Below, piece by piece: positions 11,384 through 21,244 of a DNA stretch of 64,000 bases. A program made the position numbers and the translations under genes. The stretch covers positions 1 through 64,000 of the forward strand of contig JANBQC010000067.1 of the NCBI GenBank assembly GCA_027576995.1, written 5' to 3'. How positions within the stretch are numbered: position 1 is the first letter of the stretch; every line of letters begins with the position of its first letter. The notes below the pieces were generated by a model. It did no database searches and was not told the origin of the DNA. It saw only the letters and a list, made by a program, of their open reading frames with translations. Origin of the DNA: Dimargaris cristalligena (taxonomy: Eukaryota > Kickxellomycota > Dimargaritomycetes > Dimargaritales > Dimargaritaceae).

Positions 11384-12631
11384 ACTACCCCCCTGTAGGG
11401 AGGAACCCCTTTCCAACATGTGTACGTAACGGCTCAATGGCCGATAGTGGCGAGGTCTGTGAAACCAATGGCACTCTATAGTAGCATTTCGTGTATAAAT
11501 TTACCGGACCTTTTACACCGTTTATATATCAATAATGCTTCCGATGCTCTATCATAGCAGCGGTTACACCTAGCGCCTTTCTATCCGTAGGTATGCTTTT
11601 TAAGAATATCTTATTTTTACGGTGGATTGATCGGATGACTCGGCCAACTTGATGAAATTAATGAGATTTCCCATCACTATGTAGCATCCCTGGATAGGAT
11701 TCCCGACTTGGAATTATAGAGGCACTGTGTTATAGCCCCGAGTGGGATAAGTTCACGCTAAGCTGGGGTTGTCGACGGGAGAAGAGAATGGGCATGGGCA
11801 CTAATAGGGACAATGATTACTACTAAACTAGCTTAGCTAGCCCCTTCCCCTCTGTAACTCGAAATCGGGACCCGCTGCTATGATAGAGTAGTGACACCGC
11901 CCTTCAGTCGACGAATAGAGGTGAGTCCCCTTTAAGGTTCTGCTTGCCCCCAGGCCCCTTATTACTATTATTACATCGCAAGTGTCATATCAATGCGGTG
12001 GGGCCTTTGGTATTTAGGGTGAGTTTGTTGAAGAGGTTGGTAGTTAGTGGTAGGGTAAAATCGGTAAGTATGTGCCCGTCCCCCACCTGCCCATGCTACC
12101 CAAAATGGTATTTTAGAAATGGGATGGGAGGGGGGTTGGAGAGCAAAAAGTACCGCAATAGGGGGAGGGCTAATCACGATGGATCAGCTGAGTGTGAAGG
12201 GTGGGGAATTTCGGCAGTATATAAAACAGTCAAACAAAGCGTCAATATACCGCCCATGACCTTCCGGTGAGAATCGATGCAATCGACCCCAGGGTGGTGG
12301 TGGTGGGTGTGTTGCGGGGCCTGAGGAAACCATTGGGTAGATCGGTGGCACTGACTGGGAACGAACGTACGTGTGCTTTCCCTTAACCCCCCTCGTTAGA
12401 CGGGCTGGTTTAGAAGTAATATCGATTTTATCTGGGCCAGCAACCCCTAGACTCCAAAGTCGTCGTCGTTATCCTCGTCGCCCTATTCGTCTTTTCCGCC
12501 CCCGACTCCGTGTACTCTTCATTTTTCGCGATGAAACACCCCCCCCCTCCCATTACCAAGTGGACCGCAGCTGGAATGACTGGCCATGTATACATCAGCC
12601 ACGCCACAGCTGCACGTCTACTCATTCATAC

Positions 12632-12745
12632 ATGACTATATACATTGCCTTATACCTTCTCCTCTCCTTTCCACTAACACATGCCTTAGTGGATGCGAGG
12701 CCGCGTCAGACCGACAGGGAATCTATTTTTAGAACCGGTTGGTAA
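12632..12745 (+). CDS. Possible short secreted peptide or first exon, 37 aa
   Basis: An ATG frame starts MTIYIALYLLLSFPLTHALV, a textbook signal-peptide layout (hydrophobic core, small residue at the probable cleavage site after THA). It is followed by a short basic/acidic tail and a stop. A GTAATAC donor-like sequence overlaps the stop (GGTTGGTAATAC), so this could be the first exon of a longer secreted protein. I could not find a convincing second exon. It may be chance; no homologous family is recognised. Confidence 0.25.
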   Translation: MTIYIALYLLLSFPLTHALVDARPRQTDRESIFRTGW

Positions 12746-13444
12746 TACATTCGTTTTATAACGGGATGGCAGAAGGAGGATGGGAGGGGATAGTCTAAAT
12801 TAAAAGGAATCGGTGGATAAAGTAAGACCGGCATGGTGAATCAGGAGGAACCAAGCAGAAGCTGGGATGGTGATCGTTGGGCTTTAATGTCCATCAAGGA
12901 TTAAGACGGCCAATTACGGAGTAATCGGATCATTGAATGGCCGGTGCCACTCTGGGAGTGAAGGGAAACCACAGTATCAACCGCCCGTATCCACCTTCTT
13001 CGACCCTTGTGTATTATACACTACTCTACTCACCTCCATAGATGGATAGATACCCGAGGTTGGGGGCATTCAATTTGCCAGTGGAAGGAGTAAGAGAAAT
13101 GTATGTTTTCTCCACGCGGGCGTTGGCTACTTGCTCTAAGCAGTGGACCTATGAATGAACGGAACACATAAACTGGAAGACGTCTGCCAGTTTATCGACC
13201 ACAGAGCCATACCATAGGCCCCATTTACTAAGGATTGCCCCCGGCCCACTGGACTCTGCCCCTCTCATTGACGACCAGGATGACCACGCCTCCTCCTCCT
13301 ATTAATCACCTCTCTTCCCTTAGTGGTGTCTTGTTGGAATCGCCTGTGGGTGTGTCAGTGACGCGATTCGGCTGGTGACTGGCCCACCTTTGTTGCCGCC
13401 GCTGAAGAGATATGTGGTCGGAAATAGAATATAATCGTCAGGGG

Positions 13445-13590
13445 CATATGGGTGAACTTCAACCCAACTGTATAAGATTTTTCACAATATATGTATGGGA
13501 TAATATGTGGGAGAATAACTTTTGACCAGTAATATTTACCTCATCAAATGGATTATTCGTTATACAGCCTGGATGAACTTCTGCCATATC
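13445..13590 (+). mobile_element. MITE copy 2
   Basis: 146 bp from CATATGGGTGAACTTCAACC to GAACTTCTGCCATAT. Same length and same internal landmarks (GTATGGG, ACCAGTAATATT, CATCAAATGGATT, CGTTATACAGCC) as the other copies. Flanked by TA on both sides. Confidence 0.85.
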
Positions 13591-14239
13591 TTTTCTTCCC
13601 TTCTATTTTACGAGAGGCCATAGTTGCTAGGGAGGGATGTATATAGTGGAAAAGAGTAGAATAGAGTATAGGTAAGGATAATTGGTAGGATAGGGCGGGC
13701 TAATCACCGTAGTTGGAAGGCCAGTCTATGGTTTTATCTGCGCTGAGCTCAGCCATTTTAGACGGAAATCATGGCTCTTCAGGGTTGGTCTGGGGAGCAG
13801 TGAGTGTGCCGGTCGATCGAAGCCAGGGCCATCCATCAACATTCCTTCGCCAACATATCCCTTCATTTCCCCATTCGGCCTTTACTAAGACTATCCCGTC
13901 TTTATTGCCCGAGCGATGAACACGCTTAGGCGAGTGTGGATGTAGTAGAGGAGGATGGGAGTCTACGTTGATCGATACACACCCCAAAAGCCAGTGGTTG
14001 GGCTGGATTCTTCCACATTAGGATTATCACCGCTATAATCCATCATTATCCCCTGACGAAGCCCTTAAAATATAAACCACGGAGGCCCCGCATCTCTGCC
14101 ACTGCCCCATTAGATAGATACATTATTGACCTTGTGCCCGCTAAGACAGTAAATATCTCTCAAGAAAAGCGTTAACCTCCTCCACGCACAACACGGCCCA
14201 TTTCCCCAATAAAATCACTCCGATAGTTACGTAGCTCGC

Positions 14240-16627
14240 CTAGGCGGTGTTCGGCTTCTCATTATTATTCCTGTATGAAGTGCAGCTGTCTTTCTTTGGT
14301 CTTACTTTCCTCATCTGTGGTTACTTCCTTCTTACTGCTTTTATTTATCCCTGCCCGTTTCCTCGCCAGACCATCGTCTGTTTCCCATTCACCTCGCACT
14401 GCTTATTCCACTCGCAGAGGTTGCTGCCCTTCTCACCGCCCCCTTCTTCATCGGCTGCTCCTCTCGAGCCATATACTTCTTACTTTATGCTCCGTACGTG
14501 AGTCAAGCCCAGGCCCATCTTATTCTCCGCTACTTTCTCGCCCACCTTTCCACCTCCTAAACTAAAGTCATACCCGTATACATTTCCTTTCTATTATACC
14601 AGTTCCCCGTTGCCTACCTTTCCCTATTCTTCCTATCCCTCCCATTCCTGCTCCGTTTACTTTATTTCCGTTCGATTTAGTTAGTTTAAACTGGTGTCAT
14701 TTAGTCATTAACAGCCTAAACTCAAAAGGACTCTTGCTACGTCTTTAATATAATATATATCCCCTACACCACCTCCTGGTTTTGCCACTCGGTCCCTGAC
14801 AGTAGCGTGGTCTTTTCTATTCCCCGGGCACTTGCCTATATGCGCTTATTTTGATTCCTTTGACCACTCGCTTATATGCACTTATTTTGATTCCTTCGAC
14901 CACTCGCATTCTTTTCCATACATTTTTATATATAGACTTTCCCCGACCCTCCCCCAGTCTATCTCAACGCCCCTTGCTTTACTACTATCTCTATATTCCC
15001 GTTTATTTCCCGATTCGCCGCAGTTGCATCTCCCCAACCCTTATACATAGCATTCTACTCTCTTCCGGTAAGTACCTCTATTCCCTTATATCTTAAACGC
15101 ACCGGGGGACCTTTAGCTGGCCCTTTCCCGGGCTCGGAGTTGCACCGGGCCGACTGTCCTGGTCTAGGACTGCATATACGCTAGCCGGGTCCAGTGGAAG
15201 GTGACACAGGCCGGATGGTCTATCTCAGCTCTATCCGTCGGAGTGGTAAACCGGGTTATATTGGGCGGGATCGGAGAGGAGTTTGGAACTGGGCCCACAG
15301 TGCCCCAGTCTCGCTGCCCTGGTAAAAATAGAGTACCTACCTACCTCCACGTATAGATAGTACTGGCCTGCGGCACTAAACTATCCCCCCTGCCTCTACC
15401 GCGTGGCCTAGTCTTGCGGTAGCGGTGGGTTGTCCTACTCTGCATGGCTGGGACCATGCCTAGTCGTATCACTTCCCCTCTCTTTTGGGTTGATGCGGTA
15501 AAAAGAGAGAGAGAGGGGGGGAGCAGTGGGAAGAGAAATTAAGGCAACTGGGTCTGGATTGGGACCTTGTTGTTTTGTCCCTCTTATTACGTGGGTCTCC
15601 ACTCTATGCTATATGCTCTATACCAGCGCGTTCCTCCCCCATTTATAATATCTGCTGAGTGCAACAATAATAAAATAATGGTATATGGGGGTGGGATAAG
15701 CAGCAGTACTGGGAAGCCCTTTTTTCCTAGGAACAATCGTCCTTTTACTTACGTTATCGTCTCCCCCTCCCACCACTATATTCTGCAGACCGACCTCTCT
15801 TTCCACCCGGTTCCTTCTTCCTCTTTTCTTCTCCTTTCCTCTATTTCCTTTTGCTTGGTCTAGCTCGAGCGGGTTTGGCCTTTTATACTTCTTTCTTGTT
15901 CTATCCTTCCGAGTGCCCTTCCCTGGTGACTATTTATTGTATTGGACAGCTCACCCGACTGGTGCGGGCGCTTAACATTCCCTTTTACCCCGCTGCCTTG
16001 GCTTGATGGTGGCTTTAGCCTCCTAGTTCCAACTCATTCTTACCTACCCATTCACCCCTGCTTCCCTAGACCAGACCCTCCTCGCAATAGCGTCTCGGGC
16101 CGGCCGGGGGTCCTTTTTTCTCCTACTCCACCGCCACTCCCCCCCTAACCCTAACTTTCTCAGTACCCACTAACCCTACTATATTCTATTATCCCTCCCC
16201 CTTGCTTTATTTTGCCTGATTCTCCCATACCATTGACCACTCCTCTTATCTATCGTCCCGCCCTGCTAGTTTTCCGCCACCTTCGGATAGACCTCGCTCG
16301 TCTTGTCCACCGTCCGCCCTTGATTCACAGCCACTCTCTCCCCCCTTGGCAACTCCGCCCCGACCTCTTGCCTACTTCTCCCCACACATATCCCTCTTCC
16401 TTTTATCGCTCTTTCTCACCCGATCGCCTTCCTCTCTTCTCTTCGGACTTTGCCTATTTTCTCTGTCCTCTTCCTCTCTGTCTTGCTCCTTGGATTACCC
16501 GAGGCTGCCGTATCTTCATTCCTCCTCCCAACTTCCCCAAAAGCGGACCCACTGTTAAGCGTTTTAGATAGCCGCACCTAATCCACATCCGCTCTTTCTC
16601 CATCCCTTATTCCTCTGGCCCTACCCA
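14240..16627 (+). promoter_or_regulatory. 2.4-kb pyrimidine-rich leader/promoter of the PUF gene
   Basis: The plus strand is strongly C/T-biased through most of this stretch up to the ATG at 16628. The bias is strand-specific, as in long fungal 5' leaders. A consensus donor (CTTCCG|GTAAGTACC) at 15068 and an acceptor-like TTTCTCAG ending at 16163 could bound a leader intron; this is inference. A CCTAACCCTAAC (two telomere-type units) is at about 16144-16155. The many overlapping plus-strand frames are low-complexity Ser/Pro/Leu shadows of the pyrimidine bias. Confidence 0.45.
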
Positions 16628-19600
16628 ATGTCCATTGACGTGGTTGCAGCCCACTCCGACTCTAATCCCACCATGCGACCTCCATCTTCCACCCCAGCCC
16701 CCGCCAACAACTCTTCCGTCCCCTTCCCCTCCCTGGGGGGACCGGATATGCGGCTACTGTCCAAGCGCACCATGGAGATCCAGGCCGAGGAAGGTATTCG
16801 ACTGGCTCGACCCAGCCCCTTGGCTCCCGCTCCCGCTCCGTCCGCCTTCAACCCCTTCAAGGAGTTTGTGCGCTCCAAGACCCCCGAGCCTAGCTCCGGC
16901 TCATCCCTGTTTGACTGCGGGCCCTACGGTGACTTTGATTCTAGCCCAAGCCAACGGTCAACTGGCCCCGGCTCGGATGATATCCCGAACGGTGGCCTAA
17001 ATTTTACTGGTCCGCGTCGATCCAGGGCCGATACCCTCCCTTCCTCGTTCCAGCCCTTGGACCTGAATCTGTCCCTCAATGCGGAGCCCCCTGCCGCCCC
17101 CGCCCCTCCTTCCCCTAAACTACCGGCTCCGGTCGCTAGTTTACGTGCGTCGGCTTCCACCACATCCCTGCGATCCAGCCTCCACCGCTCCCGGGGCACC
17201 TCTCTGCATCTGCCCCCGACCGCCCTTAAGGAGGCCTTTGGGCCCGGGGTGTATACCTCGGCCTGGCTCAGTGGGGGCTTGGAGGACAGCGTTCTGCCCA
17301 GCCCCATCGCGACCCGCAATCAAATCGAAGAAATGAACAGTTCCCTCGCCAAGACCCTCGACTATCTGGGTTTGGACGAGGCCTGTATGTCTCCCCTCGA
17401 GCCCAAGCGCCAGGAGTTCCACCCACCCCACGCCGGGCGCCCAATGCATCCGAATTTTCTGGAGCTGCAGAACGCTGGCCGGATCCGGTCCTTCTCTCTC
17501 ACCAGTGCCGATCTGGAAGATGAAGTCACCACGGGACCGGTCAATCCCAAAGTGGCCAACATCATTAACACTCACGTGCGTACCCGGACCATCTCCAACC
17601 CCTACGCCGATCTGGGTTACCACTCTCGTGTGCCCTCCTCCCTGAGCGAGTCTATTTCCGCCAACCAGCTGCTCAATGGATCCGTGGTTGGTGAGTCGAC
17701 CCCTCTGCGGGCCGCCTCCCCAGCTGGCCTGAACGGTCACCGGGCCCCTCTGAGCCGCTCCCACACCCCCGTAATGGGATTGGGTATGTCTAGCCTGGAT
17801 GGGTCCAGCCAGTTGCCCTCCCGTAACCATACTCCTCGGAGTTCGGTCCACATCAACCCGGCCGACCTCAATGCCGAGATTAGCGGCTACTTGCAGAGCT
17901 TAAGCAAACACCCTTCGCTGGAGAATCTGGCTGGAGGCCGCCTCGATAGCTGTGACAGCGACGGCATGGGTCCGTCTGGTGACACCCTGATACCTACCCG
18001 CTCTCTATGGGTGGGTAACGTGGATCCGGCCCTCACTACCGCCGACTTCATGAATATCTTCTCCCCCTTCGGGGCCATCGAGTCCCTGCGCCTGCTGCCC
18101 GATAAGGAATGCGCGTTCATTAACTTTGCCCGCGTCGAAGACGCCATCAAGGCCCGGGATGAGATGCAGAACGGTAAGATCGGTAACTGCATTGTGCGTG
18201 TGGGTTTTGGCAAGGGTGACAACTACGCCAGTGTGGACGCCCAGGCCATGCAGCCTACTCGGGCTATCTGGGTGGGTAACATTTCCTCGTCTACTACCCC
18301 CGCCGCCCTCCAGAGTGTCTTCTCGGCCTTTGGCCCCATAGAGTCGGCCCGGGTCTTGACTCACAAGAACTGTGGGTTTGTCAATTTTGAGAAGCTGGAA
18401 GATGCCGTTCGGGCCAAGAAGGCCATGAATGGCAAGGAGATTGCCGACTCGGTGGTCCGTATCGGTTACGCAAAGGTGCCATCCAAGTCCGACCTCAGTG
18501 GCCGGTCTCGTGTGGCATCCGCCGCTTCCCCCCTGCCTAGTCAGCTTCTGACCCCCTGGGCCACGCCCGCCGTCACGGTGGACCCCAGTCTGAACCCCGA
18601 GGATGTACTGGAACCGGGTGCTTCTTTCATCATTGACGAACAACTGGTGGCCTATAACTACCTGAGCAGCATCCCCCCACTGCCCGAGCCACAGCCCCAC
18701 CAGCGTCTGGACCAGGCCCGTCTTCGGGAAATCCGCAAGCGACTGGATGGTCACCCCACCCAACGTGATGTGGACACTGCCTTTGAAGAACTCTTTGGTG
18801 TGTCCGTGGAGCTCTGTACCGACTACATTGGTAACACCATTGTGCAAAAGTTCATGGAGCGTTGCTCCCCCGAGCAAAAGCAGCGCCTGATTGAGTCGGT
18901 GGCTCCCCACACGGCCTCCATCGGTACCCACAAGAACGGCACGTGGGCTATCCAGAAGATGGTCGAAACTGCCACCACCTCAGGACAAATGCTGCCCTTC
19001 GTCATGTCCATCAAGCCCACTACCCCGCCTCTGATGCTGGACCAGCTGGGCAACTACGTGGTACAATGCTGTCTACGCTTCGGTCCCCAGCGTAATCAGT
19101 TCATTTTTGACGCCATTCACGCCCGCTGCTGGGAGATTGCCCAGGGCCGTTTCGGAGCCCGGGCGATTCGCACCTGCCTGGAGCACCAGTTGACCACCCG
19201 TAAGCAGCAGAAACTAGTGGTGATCTCTTTGGTAAATAATGCAGTGTCTCTGACCACCAATGCTAACGGCTCGCTCCTGATCAACTGGCTGCTTGATTCG
19301 TCGGGCTTCCATGGTCGTTTCCGAGTCCTCGCCCCTCGCCTGGCGGACCATTTGGGCCATCTGTGTACCCATAAGCTAGGCTCGTTGGTGGTCCTCAAGA
19401 TCATCAACCAGCGGACCGAACTGGACGCCCGGGACCTTCTTCTGGGCCGACTCTTCTTCGACCCTTCCTCTGCTGTACTCGAGGATGTGCTCAGCGACCA
19501 GGTGCACGGTGTTTCCATTGTGCAGAAGATCCTGGCTGGCAACAGTTTGAATGAGTCCCAGAAGCAGGCCATCGCCGAAAATGTCAAGAACGTCTTGGCG

Positions 19601-20314
19601 CGCCTCCAGGTCTTCGCAGTCCAGGGCTACCGCCGGCTGTTGGAGGAGATTGACCACATCCTGCAGACCTCGTTTGCCTCCCTCGCCGTCCTAGGCTCTT
19701 CGACCACTCCGCCCGTGATGCCCGGCCGGCAACAGTCTCCCCTCCACTTACCTCCTCACCTACTGCCCCACCACCAAGCGTCCCTGCATCACCATAACCA
19801 CCATGGTCACCCTCAGCAGCAGATTCCTCCCCCTGCCCAAAGCCAACAACAACAACCACAACAGCAGCAGTCCTTCCCCGTGGGTACCTTCAATGGCCTC
19901 TTCCCCCACGCGGGTCCAGCCGCCAACTCAGCTCCTGTGGGTGGAGCCGGTTTCCCCTACAACAACATGATGGTCTACAGCCCACTCATGAATCCCTACA
20001 GCTACGGCGTTGTAGGCATGTCTCCCAACAGCGGGATGCTAAACATGGGTATGGCTGGTGGGCCAGGCACGGTGGGCGGTATGGTCCCCAATAGCATGCT
20101 TCTGGCCAACGGCTCGGCGGGAACTAACACGCCACCCTTGGATGCCAACCGGCAGAATCTGTTGGTTTCGACTCTAGCCAGCGCCACCTACGCCTCGACA
20201 GCGGCGGCTACTAATGGTAATTTGGGCTACACTGCTGGGGCCGATAATGCCCTGGCCACCTCGTCGGCGGATTCCGTAGATCAACAATCCTCGACTCCTA
20301 TGGCTTCCATGTAA
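16628..20314 (+). CDS. JSN1: RRM-PUF RNA-binding protein, JSN1 (Puf1/Puf2) family
   Basis: Single-exon 1228-aa mRNA regulator of the Jsn1/Puf1-Puf2 branch of Pumilio proteins, which bind mRNAs for membrane-associated proteins and modulate their decay or localisation. Two RRMs: about 457-530 (SLWVGNVDPALTT, CAFINFAR) and 543-618 (AIWVGNISSSTTP, CGFVNFEK). The Pumilio-homology array runs from about 714 to 1010, with PUF repeat cores such as DYIGNTIVQKFME, HKNGTWAIQKMVE, QLGNYVVQCCL, GARAIRTCLE, HKLGSLVVLKII and HGVSIVQKIL. The first ~450 residues are Ser/Pro-rich and disordered with 'NPYADLGYHSR'-like phosphosites. The tail is Gln/His- then Gly/Met/Asn-rich. The array has about six repeats rather than the eight of canonical Pumilio, as in Jsn1. 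Antisense frames of 200-300 aa here are GC-codon shadows. The start is the first ATG after the pyrimidine leader. Confidence 0.94.
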   Translation: MSIDVVAAHSDSNPTMRPPSSTPAPANNSSVPFPSLGGPDMRLLSKRTMEIQAEEGIRLARPSPLAPAPAPSAFNPFKEFVRSKTPEPSSGSSLFDCGPYGDFDSSPSQRSTGPGSDDIPNGGLNFTGPRRSRADTLPSSFQPLDLNLSLNAEPPAAPAPPSPKLPAPVASLRASASTTSLRSSLHRSRGTSLHLPPTALKEAFGPGVYTSAWLSGGLEDSVLPSPIATRNQIEEMNSSLAKTLDYLGLDEACMSPLEPKRQEFHPPHAGRPMHPNFLELQNAGRIRSFSLTSADLEDEVTTGPVNPKVANIINTHVRTRTISNPYADLGYHSRVPSSLSESISANQLLNGSVVGESTPLRAASPAGLNGHRAPLSRSHTPVMGLGMSSLDGSSQLPSRNHTPRSSVHINPADLNAEISGYLQSLSKHPSLENLAGGRLDSCDSDGMGPSGDTLIPTRSLWVGNVDPALTTADFMNIFSPFGAIESLRLLPDKECAFINFARVEDAIKARDEMQNGKIGNCIVRVGFGKGDNYASVDAQAMQPTRAIWVGNISSSTTPAALQSVFSAFGPIESARVLTHKNCGFVNFEKLEDAVRAKKAMNGKEIADSVVRIGYAKVPSKSDLSGRSRVASAASPLPSQLLTPWATPAVTVDPSLNPEDVLEPGASFIIDEQLVAYNYLSSIPPLPEPQPHQRLDQARLREIRKRLDGHPTQRDVDTAFEELFGVSVELCTDYIGNTIVQKFMERCSPEQKQRLIESVAPHTASIGTHKNGTWAIQKMVETATTSGQMLPFVMSIKPTTPPLMLDQLGNYVVQCCLRFGPQRNQFIFDAIHARCWEIAQGRFGARAIRTCLEHQLTTRKQQKLVVISLVNNAVSLTTNANGSLLINWLLDSSGFHGRFRVLAPRLADHLGHLCTHKLGSLVVLKIINQRTELDARDLLLGRLFFDPSSAVLEDVLSDQVHGVSIVQKILAGNSLNESQKQAIAENVKNVLARLQVFAVQGYRRLLEEIDHILQTSFASLAVLGSSTTPPVMPGRQQSPLHLPPHLLPHHQASLHHHNHHGHPQQQIPPPAQSQQQQPQQQQSFPVGTFNGLFPHAGPAANSAPVGGAGFPYNNMMVYSPLMNPYSYGVVGMSPNSGMLNMGMAGGPGTVGGMVPNSMLLANGSAGTNTPPLDANRQNLLVSTLASATYASTAAATNGNLGYTAGADNALATSSADSVDQQSSTPMASM

Positions 20315-21244
20315 CTTTTCCATGGCCTGGTTTGACTAGCAACTCACTTGATTTTTTTCTTAAAACATAAACAGCCGCAATCTTGACCCTAGTGCGCGCA
20401 CCCCCTCACCCCTAAAACCGTACTCTTTTGATGTTCGAATTGATAATCTCTTTCCACTCACTCACATCCTCTCTAATTTTTTTACGTCCTTCTTTGACCT
20501 TCGAAACACACTTCCCCTAGTTTATATATCCCTTATTCTATATATATATCCACATCTACACTAGATCCAGCCCCCATTCTCGACCAGCCATTAACATATG
20601 GGTGAAATTCAGCTCGGCTGTACAAGGTTTTAACAGATATATGTATGGGAAAATCGGTGGGATGTTAATTTCCAACCAGTAGTATTTGCCTCATCAAATG
20701 GGTTTTTCGTTATACAGCCTTGTTGAATTACTCCCATATATTTAAATGTGTTACATACATTCATTACCGGCTTCTAAGCTTTTATATCCACACCAGCAAT
20801 ATACACCCATCTGTGCTTTTATCTTTATCATTGCTTTAATTATTTTTTTTGGGAAATTTCGCCTTGAATATTCCGTATAAATATATATTTACATATGAAA
20901 CTCATTCGATTAACTAACTACTCCCTTTATTTCTTTTTTATAACATCTACCCCATTAGCTCTATATTGCTCACTTGAATCACATACCCTTCATTCGTCAA
21001 TCAACACCAATCTTGATTATTTTTAAAAAAAATCTTTTGCACTCCAGTGATTTTTGTTTTCGGATCACTTCATTAAAATGAAATAAAAATATAATTAAAT
21101 AGTATATACATTGCCCATAGGCATGGATATGTTCACTTAACCATATAGCATTGCGCTAGCTGTCTATAATACACAATATGGTCGTTATCGAGTATGGACT
21201 AGAACGGGAACATAATGATAGCTACAGAACTGCATTTAAAAAAA
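20315..21244. other. Convergent 3' spacer with a MITE
   Basis: Separates the 3' ends of the PUF gene (+) and the SPX-RING gene (-). AT-rich with T-runs suitable for polyadenylation on both strands. It contains MITE copy 3. No coding sequence seen. Confidence 0.6.
20595..20740 (+). mobile_element. MITE copy 3
   Basis: 146 bp from CATATGGGTGAAATTCAGCT to GAATTACTCCCATATA. The first ~32 nt and the reverse complement of the last ~32 nt align at roughly three-quarters of positions (ATATGGG..AATTCA....GGCTGTA.AA.G), giving long imperfect terminal inverted repeats. TA flanks both ends. It is most similar to copy 1. Confidence 0.88.

Larger units (their letters stand above)
11384..14239. other. Long intergenic region
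   Basis: No recognisable gene family. It contains a MITE copy (13445-13590) and a short secreted-peptide-like frame (12632-12745). A degenerate tRNA-like arm on the minus strand near 11140-11200 lacks a B box. The rest is featureless by eye. Confidence 0.5.

Noticed and set aside
17141..18931. Antisense frames of 236 and 308 codons in the PUF gene
   Set aside because: Both are mirror frames of the RRM/linker coding sequence with no recognisable domain.
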